Part shown: positions 55,501 to 64,000 of the stretch, piece by piece | Layout of the letters: each line of letters starts with the position of its first letter | How positions within the stretch are numbered: position 1 is the stretch's first letter | Origin: Aphelenchoides besseyi | Lineage: Eukaryota > Nematoda > Chromadorea > Rhabditida > Aphelenchoididae | Assembly (NCBI GenBank): GCA_024699855.1 | Contig: JAMPIQ010000002.1 | Location: 7,254,001-7,318,000 of the forward strand | DNA: 64,000 nucleotides | Reading direction: 5' to 3' | The notes under the pieces: generated by a model | Seen by the model: the letters and a program-made list of their open reading frames with translations, nothing else | Databases searched by the model: none | Told to the model about the DNA's origin: nothing | Translations under genes and position numbers: made by a program

Positions 55501-58500
55501 CCATAGGGCCTTTTGAGAGAATCGGTAATCAGAAGAGAAAAATGAGTTAATGCCCTTAATATCGTCAGTCGAATAAAAAAAGCCGTCGATGTTCGGGAAT
55601 TCCGAAGGAAAACTCATTCGTTTCTACCAAAAGACTATGGACTTCAATTAAAGAGTTCAGTCATTTCTATATGAGAACTGATGGGACCAAAAGTCAATTC
55701 ATAGCTGAAAATTCACAAGAAAGATAACTTGATGTCTGTACAAACAACCAATCAATGAAACGTAAAAGTCAATAACATACTTCCATTAAGCACCTGTTTC
55801 CTACGAAGATTTTGAAACGGCTTTTGTTCAATTAACTGTTGAAAACAGATGCTTAAGTTACACGAAGACAAGGAACTTAAACCCAAAGAAAGTGTCTGCA
55901 ATTACCGACTTTCTACGTATGTGAATGCACTTAACCTCCAAAGTACAATTTGGCTGTCAAGTGAAGAGATTGGAACACATTTCAAACTTTTCGTCGTCAT
56001 TCCAATTGAACGAATGCAAATGCTACATAGGGAATTCGTTCGACTACAAAGCGTAGACTAAGCATAGAGACTGTCAGAGTGTACACAGTTTTTTGTTAAA
56101 CAACCAATTTAGAAACTTTAAGTGGGAAACTGTTGATACGGTAGTTAAATGTACGAAACGAACAATTGAAAGTAATTAAGTTATTAGCAATAGAGTTTAA
56201 TGATCAGTTTAAAAGAGATGATCCAAAGTTGAACAATCACATTGAGAACACGGAACACTAACATTTGTATGCCAACTACTAAGCGGTAAAAGAAGGTCTT
56301 CTTTGTTACAAGCAAATGCTTCCGAAAGCCAAACATCACATCATTTAACATTTAAATAAAGTAAATTGGAATTCAAATGCCTTGCAGTCTTTTGAATTGA
56401 AATTAGTTCAAAGGAGGGCGTTTGTTCAAACTGAACTATTTGTAAACACAATTAACGTAAAACACTGGTCGGTTGGCCCAAAGCCAACAGTTACATCATT
56501 TGTGTGTTTGGTCAAATTACAAACAAGGAACTACTTGACGCATTGCAAATCGGCGACAGAATTTTAAACTAAATCCGCAATTACATTCAAACATTGAGAG
56601 CAAATATCTTTTTTCACATAAATGGTTCGGTTTTTGGCCACACAAAAATTCCACAATTGGACGCTCACGACTCCGCTTTTTGCTTGGTGTTTAACACACG
56701 ATCGCAAACTGCTCGAATAACAGAGATAGACAGGGAAACAGATTGAAAGTACAAGGATTTCAAGCCTACGAGTCGAAATCGAGTTGACGGAATGAACATT
56801 CGCATCTTCACAATTTAATTTAAAGCGAATGCATGTTCGAGTCTTAGAAAACATACATGAGGCTATAAAACCCAATTTCATCAACCTTCTAACTTTTTTA
56901 CCAGTCCCATTCAAATCGAAGACTATCAAGTTAAGTTTCTGTTAGAAGTACGATCATCAGGCAATTGATCGAACCGAAGATTTTAAATGCAACTTAAGTC
57001 GAAACTCTCAAATTCTGCAGTAGGAATTCTAGGAATCCAATAAAACAACCGCAAAAACATGAGGGATCTATGAACTAATTTGACGAGAAGAATCACTTTC
57101 CGATTGTCAGTTTCGTCAAACTGCCGACGGCTTTCCACCTCCTGTCTGTTCGCGATCTGACTGTGTGTCAACTTGAAATCAAAAGTTTTCGAAACAAACT
57201 TATAACCCAAATAGCAAGCTTAGTTACTCAGAAATTTTTATAACGAAGTTAACGCTTGTAAGCTCTTAAACAGTTGAACAAAAGTAACGAACAGCCAAAT
57301 GGATTATGACAATCAAAAACTGAAACGCCAAAAAGATGACAGATAACCGCCAACAGAATGCGATACTTAAATTTGTCAACAATAAGCAAGGAAGTAGTTA
57401 CTAGAGAGCTGAAGTTTTGATGTTCTGTCTACAATTGATAGCAACGCTTAGATCTCGTGCCAATGGAAGCAAAAGGTAAAAAGATTTCAATAGTTTTCTT
57501 TAATTCATAGCTACCTGCTAAGAAGTCCATTAATCAGTCGCAGCAGTCCGATTGAAATCAAAAACGGCCGGACGAACGGATTGATTTGCTTCTAATCAAA
57601 CGCTCATAAATTAAGCTCTGGACTACGGTTCGACATTCTCAACAGAAAGATCAATTGAACTGTGACAAACACAGCATTTCAAAACTGCTGCTTTCAACCA
57701 AACTAAGTGCAATTCTTCTTAGAGACCTTTCATCTGCAAACATCTTGATTTTGAAGTATTTCTTGAGGTTTGTCAAACTGTCTAGTTGAACAAAAGTGTT
57801 GGACATGTTGAGCACAATTTCTTTGAAACAAGATCGAATTCGTGTCTCATTTGTATTATTGAAGTTATTCGAGAACAAATACTCAATCGAGAAAATATGC
57901 GTGAAAGAACAATGGACTGTTGATTAAAATAACACAAAGCTTGAAAGGTTCTTAGTTGTCACATATGCGCAACTTTCTATATATAAGAACAAATGTCAAT
58001 GAACTTAACGGATATTGAATGTTTCAACAGACGTAAGAGAAGAGTCCTTAGAACGCAAATCTTCTCCGCTGAATTTGTGGTTCAAGCGCCAGAAAAGTTT
58101 CAATTTACTTGTGGTTTTAATTGAAATTTGCCTTCAAGCGATGAACTCGACCGAATTAGGACACGTGCCTATTCGAACGGGTTGGCCAACTTTAACGAGC
58201 ATCCTTTAAAAGTTTTTCAACAAAAAACCACTAGACAACCCGAATCGTATGTTTTGCCAAGAAAGGCCGTAAACCGAAATAATCGATGGTGGGTTCAAGA
58301 GCAGGCATAAATAAACAAATGCAAGTACTCAGCAACATTCATCACATTCTCTGGAGACTTATGAGATCGAAAACAGAAAGCAGTTGAAATTCGACCAATC
58401 GGAAATTTCATTCGGTCCCTCGCCACATTGAAATCGATGTCTGTGGATCAAGCGCTAAGGAAAATGGCTTGTACTGTCGTTCATGGCCATTCGAGATTTC

Positions 58501-58807
58501 GGTTATGTTCATGAATAAACAAAAACCGGAAGTCGGAAAGCGACAAATTTAAATTTGCTTTCATGACAACAAGTTCAAATGAAACTGCTTGGACTTTTGC
58601 TAGGTCTATTCGTCGCAGGAATGAGAATGGTAAACAGATCGTTTCAAAAGCTTGAAAACATCCCAGAGACTCCAATAAGCAATGATGTCATTTGTGTACT
58701 GTAAAATAGTAAGCAAATCGATAACCGAATACTCGATCTCTTTAGCTTGCTGGGCAACATTTCTACGACGTTTATTTTCGCATAATCTCGTGCATTACAT
58801 TGACATT
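49546..58807. other. 9.3-kb stretch without recognisable genes
   Basis: AT-rich DNA with scattered ORFs up to 121 codons on both strands (for example 52604-52960 plus, 54389-54658 minus, 56564-56929 minus). None shows a family motif or a plausible splice chain, and none carries the codon pattern of the genes nearby. I saw no tandem repeats, long inverted repeats or transposase fragments. It may be receptor regulatory DNA, non-coding RNA territory or simple spacer; the sequence alone does not say. Confidence 0.4.
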
Positions 58808-61616
58808 ATGTCTGCTTTCCATTTACTTTCACTCGGTAGCTCTTCCCGGAACAACACGATGTTTTGGGTGAACGAAGAGATCGTCATTTACGGTGGGATT
58901 TCAGAAATCTGCATCGCTCGAAATGTAAATTTAAGTTTAAAAACAAATTGAAATTGGAGGTTTAGAAGAATGGCAAGCTCATACCCGAATCAATTCTTCC
59001 ATTGCTTGAAAAGTCGACGATTCGATCTCTTCGTTATGTTCAGCCGTTGAATAACTCGAATAATCAAACGGACCTAGAGGAAATTGAAATCATTTGTGCT
59101 TCTAGTGATGGAGCGGTAGCTGTCTACGAGTTGAAACGCACAAACGATGGAAAGAACTGGTCGTTTGAGCTTATTTATAAAGGTAGTTGTTCAAACTTCC
59201 AATCAGGATTTTCGGGTTTTTAGACGTTGTTGAGCCCTGCAAAATGGTCGATGCTTTTGGTTTTCGAACTAAGAACAAACAGCTTATCATTGGGATCGGC
59301 ACTTTCGAGAACATTGAACTACGTTCTTTCGATGAAGACTGCAAAACTTTTTGTTCGCGTCTTATGGCACCGCTTAGTAGCTATCGCATGATCAATTGCT
59401 TCAACATTCTTCCAATCCTTAACGACGACTCCATTGCATTTCTTTGTGTTTTTGGTAGAACAGACAAGAAGCTCGGAGTTCATCTGATGAAGAGCATTGA
59501 TTCTGTGGAATTCGATAAAGACAGTAAAGTATTCGAACCATTACTTTTGGAAACGCGCGAATCCGTTTTCGATTTAGATGTTCGTCTCGGTTGGTCTAAT
59601 AGTATTGTGAAGATGAACAACTTTTTTTATAGGCAAAACATGTGGGAGTAAAGAGGAATTGGCATTCGAGATACTTGCGGGTCTGACCGATCGAGTTCAA
59701 ATTTGGAAGATATACTCCGGTATGTTCAATTCAACGTTGTTTTTATTTGGCATTTTAGCGTCCGATGATTTCAAAGAAAACAAACCGCAGGGATTTTCGT
59801 TGGAGACTGAAGTTCCACTTCAATTCGATGGCTTTCCAATGTTGTTTGCCAAACTCGACTCGAACATCACAATCACAAGTAGCGATGAGCGTTTGAGTTC
59901 TGTTCAATGGGATAATCAGCGGGATAATTTTGTGATCTCAACTCGTGAGAACTCGATTCGTATCTATTCCCTATTGGATTCGTCCGAGCCGGGAGTGTGG
60001 ACCCAAAAAGTGAGCAAAAATTTTTACGATCGTATTGTTATTGGGTTTTAGCACGAGGCATGTTCGTATGGAGAACCGGCATTGGAGTTGTGTGGCATTT
60101 TCGACGCCAAACTTTCACCGTCATCACGTTGGCTGTTGGCTCATAATACAATCGGTGGATTTTATTTCTTCGAATGTGATTCAGCGGTTGGTAATTCTCC
60201 AGTTATCTCATTCACATACGAACCTTTTTAGTTCAACAGTTTTACCCCAACTTCGGTTTATATTGGCGGTCATGGTGGAAAAGTGCGAGACGTTACGTGG
60301 CACAATCACGGCGAAGTTCTGTTGACTGTTGGATCGGACAAAACAACTCGCTACTTCAAAGAGTATTCGGTAGGATAGTAGCGTTTAAATCAATTGTTTG
60401 TTGTGTTTAAGGACGGATTGTGGGGTCAACGGTCTAGACCGCAAGTACACGGACACGAAATTCGCTGCATTGCATCACTGGATGAGTAGGTTTGAGGTGG
60501 TTTCGACATTTACGTTTATTGAATTCAGCAATGGGTTTGTTAGTGGAGCTGCCGAGCACATGTTTCGAGTTTTCGACAATAGAGTTCCTGTCTTGACTGT
60601 AGATGAAGCCATAGAACGCATTCAACCCTTGAATTTGACTCCGAAAGCGCCAAATGTGACGAAAGAGGCGGATGATCAGTCAGAAAGTGAAGAGTTAAAT
60701 ACGAAAGAAAAAGTCGACGATGATACTCAACCTTCCAACGAAGAGCTTCTACAATCGGGTGCCAAAGTTCATACGGAAACCCGCAAATTGTATGCGCATG
60801 GCAACGAATGTTATGTGGTTGCATCCACGCCATCTCGTCGTTTGGTTTTTACGGCGGCAAAAGGAAGTCGACCAGACGAAGCACAGCTAATTGTTTGGGC
60901 GGCTACTGATGGATGGAAGATATTGGAGCGAACTCCGGTTCACGCACTAACAATTACCGCAATGGCCGTTTCGTCCGACAATCAGTTTTTGCTTACCGTT
61001 TCACGGGATCGAAGTTTTAGTTTGCAACGAATCGGTCGGTTAACTTGCTAATCATTTTTGAATCGTGTTGTAGACGAGAACAATCCGGAGAAACCGTTGA
61101 AGTTTTTTGCTGCTATGGATTCGGCACATAAACGAGTAATTTGGTCTTGTGCTTGGATCGATGGTACTCACATTTTTGCAACTGGTTCACGCGATGGCTA
61201 TGTGGCGCTTTTCGAGTTGGTTAGCGAGGACACGGATTTGATCGAATTGCAACGACTGAAAATCGGTGATTGTGTATCGTCTCTGGAGTTTGGTTACAGT
61301 CGGTCAAATGAGTAGATTGAACTATTGAAGACCTGATGTTCCGTTTTGATTTCAGCGCTCTAGTCATGGTCATCGGTACGGAAACGGGTGACATACACGT
61401 TGCAAATGTCGTAAACAAATTCATGGTTGTGAATGAAGACACGAAACTGTCGCGGAAAGAGGGTTTTGCGTGCAGCGGACTAATTTATTCGATTCGGTTA
61501 GTTCGGTCAGCAACACAAGTATCGATACTTCATTGGTTGTTTGCAGATACAATCCGGTCAAGAAGTTATTCGCTGTGTGCACTGAGAAGGGCGTAGTCAA
61601 ATGTTTTTCTGTTTAA
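58808..61616 (+). CDS. ELP2: Elongator complex subunit 2 (WD40)
   Basis: Double WD40-propeller scaffold of Elongator, the complex modifying wobble uridine of tRNAs. Twelve exons: 58808-58924, 58966-59182, 59224-59601, 59633-59719, 59759-60009, 60052-60186, 60232-60369, 60412-60485, 60529-61034, 61074-61302, 61356-61496, 61547-61616; 780 residues (human 826). ELP2-specific wording: LAGLTDRVQIWK, GGHGGKVRDVTWHNHGEVLL, TVGSDKTTRYFKEYS, RPQVHGHEIRCIASL, GFVSGAAEHMFRVFDN, ETRKLYAHGNECYVVAS, VSSDNQFLLTVSRDRSFSL, HKRVIWSCAWIDGTHIFATG, LVMVIGTETGDIHV. The N-terminal propeller is more diverged, and the first exon (MSAFHLLSLGSS) is less certain. Intron 59602-59632 is only 31 nt. AATAAA lies near 61793. 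Confidence 0.9.
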
Positions 61617-61918
61617 TTATTAACACCAATGATTCTCAACTGTTTTTACTTCCCGTTATCTTACTACTGTTAAATCGTTTATTTTATAGCATACGGTTGT
61701 TAAGTTTTTGTTTCACTGTTAGATTGTGTTTTAGCTAATCATTATAATCGTTCGTAGTTTATTGAAGTTGGTTCAAATACCCAACCGTACACAATAAATC
61801 CAAATGTGTGGTGTACGTGGATTTGGTTTTATTCGAAATAAAATTGGGATTCGGACGTGTTTAATGACACCTATACACCGACAAACAATAAACTACTCCG
61901 CCTTCATTTTGCTGCACA
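61617..61918. other. Short intergenic region
   Basis: About 300 bp after ELP2 with AATAAA at about 61793-61798; no gene seen. Confidence 0.45.
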
Positions 61919-62389
61919 ATGAATCCGGAGTTTGCAATTGGTTTGGTCCAGTGTTTAATTTCGACAATATTGTTCGGCAGCGCTCTCGTACCGTGAGTTC
62001 TCAATCACAATTGAGCAAATGAAACGGTTTGTGTAGAATTAAAAAATACGAATTTGGTGATGGCATTTACTCTACAAATCCGATCAATTGCGATTCTAAT
62101 TGCTGGAGTTGTGGCTTTTATGTGGACCGGACAGGGATTCTATCCTTTTGCCTGTTTTGGAGGTACGACCTGGACGGCTGCTTGTTTGATCATACTTCCG
62201 GTAATTAATGAGATTGGATTATGTGTGGCAGTGCTTTTGTATTCATTCTCGAACTGTTTGACTCAGTGGTTTACGGGTAAGCATCTTTTCAATAGGCAGT
62301 TTTTGTGTAAAACTTAAACCAAATCTTCAGGAAACTACGGCTTATTCATGACTACTACACGAACACCAATTCCAGCGAAATCGACTTGA
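61919..62389 (+). pseudogene. TMEM144-like membrane protein fragment, frameshifted and truncated
   Basis: Exon pieces 61919-61992, 62037-62276 and 62331-62389 show the start of a TMEM144-family protein (ten-pass EamA/DMT-like fold): MNPEFAIGLVQCLISTILFG, then PIKKYEFGDGIY matching the family's VPxKKxxxGDG motif. One extra base near 62071 shifts the frame into LQIRSIAILIAGVVAF, FYPFACFGGTTWTAACLIIL and GLCVAVLLYSFSNCLTQWFT, all clearly TMEM144-like. After NYGLF the match stops and a TGA follows at 62387-62389. Only about 130 of some 340 residues are represented. Decayed gene, a partial duplicate, or an error near the sequence end; splice sites are still good, which suggests recent damage. Confidence 0.65.
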
Positions 62390-62825
62390 ACTGCGAAACC
62401 AACCGAAGTTTTGAAGTGGACAAACGTTTCAGACACCGGCTAACCCTCAACAACAGTTGACGATCACTAAGAACGTAGGCAAGGCGAACGAACAATTCGA
62501 AAGATGAAAAGCGGTGAAGACGTTTGCAACCCGCCAAATGATGAATGAAATATGGCGGAAACAAATGCCAAAAGCGGTGAATCAAACGTATAAGTTCAAC
62601 AACCGGTCAAACATCAATTATTTTAGTATTCTCAATAAACTAACTGGTCCAAACGTTACGTCCAACCAACAATCATTGAAATCAATTCAGACAATACGGC
62701 AATGAGTAAAGAGATTTTCGGAGAAGATTTTTCTGGTCTATTGGGGGTATTCTGTTGTTTCGTTAGGAAATAGAGTTGTGGTGCTGTTCTGTGTTGCGTT
62801 GAAGTTAAAACTCTCCGTTGGAATC
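62390..62825. other. Intergenic, no gene seen
   Basis: About 440 bp; the rest of TMEM144 is not found here. Confidence 0.4.
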
Positions 62826-63449
62826 ATGTCGACTTCAAACAAAAAGACCGGTGGTACGTTTATGTCAAAAGTTGCAATACGAATGGTTATTTCAGTTAAA
62901 CGAGGAGCTAAACCAAAACAGGAGGGAGAACCAAAACGAGTAATGTCGTCGTTCTTTTTTTACTTGGATTTTTTGCGTAAACAGATGCAAAAACCCATGG
63001 TTTTTTCCAAATTTACAAAAGAGGCGGGCAGAAGGTGACGACAGTTAACTGAGGAACAACGACGACCGTTCCGAGAAAAAGCCCAGGAAGACAAACGACG
63101 TTATCAAGCTGAAATGGTCGAGTTTCGCCGTAAGTTAAATGTTTCGAGGTCGGTGGTAATCAAACGATTTAGAAGGAAAGGTATTCGATCAGACTCCGAA
63201 AAAACCAATCAAAATGGAGTCGAAAATATGCACTGACGGTCATTACATTGTCCGCTGTGTGGAAAAACCCCCAAAGATATAAAATACCACGTTCAAGAGC
63301 GACACTGTGGAGGGGATTCAAAAAAACGGCATTCGTTTATGGAAAAAATTTTCGATACCACCGGGAACACTGCACAGGACTTTCAGCGTGCGTTTCAAGA
63401 GGCCGGGATCGCGTTTCAAAAGAAACTTCGAGGTTTTTTGGCGAATTGA
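62826..63449 (+). pseudogene. HMG-box / zinc-finger protein, interrupted by a stop and a frameshift
   Basis: Exons 62826-62853, 62896-63129 and 63173-63449. MSTSNKKTG then VKRGAKPKQEGEPKRVMSS begins an HMG box: FFFYLDFLRKQMQKP, FSKFTKEAGRR, a TGA stop (63036-63038), then RQLTEEQRRPFREKAQEDKR and RYQAEMVEFRR. The stop falls exactly where HMG boxes have the conserved Trp (TGG). The third exon reads VFDQTPKKPIKMESKI, then needs one extra base near 63249 to enter CPLCGKTPKDIKYHVQERHC, a C2H2-type finger, and a helical end QRAFQEAGIAFQKKLRGF before TGA. TGA is used as a normal stop by SDHAF4, TTC17 and DHTKD1, so it is not read as Trp here. Nuclear DNA-binding role by family; broken as written. 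Confidence 0.7.
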
Positions 63450-64000
63450 TCAGTTCATCTCGTACTCCGGAAACCGACGAGGTAAAATCTCATCATATAT
63501 GCCGTCTTAACCGATATTTAGATGCTCGTTCGGTTTGAAACGTGGAATCAAACTTTTGGTGTACATTTCGGTCGACAGGATAACTGCGCTTACGTTCTTC
63601 TTCACGAACCAACCGGTCGAGACCTCGAGTCTTCATTGGAGCTTGAGTCATTCAAATACGCGGGTCGTCATAGCAAGTGTAAATCTGGTTACCACAATTA
63701 GAAGCCACACTTTTTTCTCGGTCACTCGGTTGAACAAGTGGTTTTTAAATTTCGAATAATTTCTAAGATTGGGGTTCAGGAACCACGCACTTTCGTGAAA
63801 AAACACCTCCAAGCGTTCAAGGATAACAATCCAATATTCCAGTGGGTCATCTGCGGAGCAACTGGATCTACCGAATTGGCGGTATTGGAAAACTCGTTGG
63901 TCTGCGCACTAAGTTAAGACCATTTTTTTCTTGATTGATTCTGTGATTAAGGCGTTCTTTCATCCGGACTTTCCTGGAACACGTTGATTCCATCACTTCC
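63450..64000 (+). other. Right-edge region with two unassigned open frames
   Basis: Two open stretches look less random than their surroundings: 63521-63702, reading MLVRFETWNQTFGVHFGRQD and then CAYVLLHEPTGRDLESSLEL, and about 63700-63917, reading KPHFFLGHSVEQVVFKFRII, EPRTFVKKHLQAFKDNNPIF and QWVICGATGSTELAVLENSL. They share a strand but I could not find a GT-AG intron joining them in phase. No family recognised. They may be exons of one gene, possibly damaged like the two genes before it. Confidence 0.35.

Noticed and set aside
56564..56929. 121-codon minus-strand ORF with several Cys
   Set aside because: No Met context, signal peptide or spacing pattern of a known Cys-rich family. Length is within chance for 9 kb of six frames.
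62826..63129. TGA read as tryptophan (alternative genetic code or selenocysteine)
   Set aside because: SDHAF4, TTC17 and DHTKD1 end naturally at TGA in this window, so it is a standard stop. The HMG-box TGA is better explained as mutation or error.
1..64000. CRISPR arrays, prokaryotic operons, phage or plasmid genes
   Set aside because: No regularly spaced repeats. All genes are intron-containing eukaryotic types.
1..64000. tRNA or rRNA genes
   Set aside because: No clear A/B-box pair with cloverleaf or rRNA-like segment was seen by eye. A covariance-model scan would be needed to exclude tRNAs fully.

Overview
The window reads as nuclear DNA of a small-genome animal, most likely a nematode. 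Genes are split into many short exons by tiny introns (mostly 40-55 nt, the smallest clear one 31 nt) with TTTTAG or TTTCAG acceptors. Several same-strand neighbours lie about 190-260 bp apart, with AATAAA and then a 3' splice acceptor a few bases before the next ATG, as expected for trans-spliced operons. One gene resembles the nematode serpentine chemoreceptors. All names come from reading conceptual translations and hand-built splicing; no database search was possible. Nearly all spliced models stay in frame from start to stop, which supports the exon coordinates.

0-16 kb is gene dense. It holds the 3' end of TAF2 (+), a minus-strand trio NDUFS4 > SS18-like > SDHAF4, a small-HSP-like gene (+), ATP synthase subunit e (-), a plus-strand trio COQ6 > TTC17 > P5C reductase, and a BTB-domain protein (-). 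17-31 kb holds ribosomal protein SA (+), an internally deleted Tc1/mariner-like element with identical 208-bp inverted ends, a PIAS-type SUMO ligase (+), the 21-exon 2-oxoadipate dehydrogenase gene DHTKD1 (-), and a DPY-30 > RBM4/Lark-like pair (-). 31-37 kb holds adenosine kinase (+), mitochondrial ribosomal protein S2 (-), a one-pass membrane protein (-) and a coiled-coil protein (-).

From 37 kb on, genes thin out. Present are a secreted protein built of five ~50-residue repeats (+, with a TATA box), a serpentine-receptor-like GPCR (-), a cathepsin B-like protease (+, TATA box, one odd splice acceptor), a four-pass membrane protein (+) and a neuropeptide-receptor-like GPCR with a 1.07-kb first intron (-). 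A 9.3-kb stretch in which I see no gene follows, then Elongator subunit ELP2 (+). The last 2 kb hold damaged coding sequence: a TMEM144-like fragment and an HMG-box/zinc-finger gene with a stop and a frameshift.

Seven of the roughly two dozen genes serve mitochondria (complex I, complex II assembly, ATP synthase, ubiquinone synthesis, P5C reductase, 2-oxoadipate oxidation, mitoribosome), and four of these sit in operon-like clusters. I found no CRISPR array, rRNA or tRNA gene, and no convincing wholly new multi-gene system. The most unusual items are the operon-like junctions, the perfect-arm mariner remnant, the five-repeat secreted protein and the two broken genes at the right edge.
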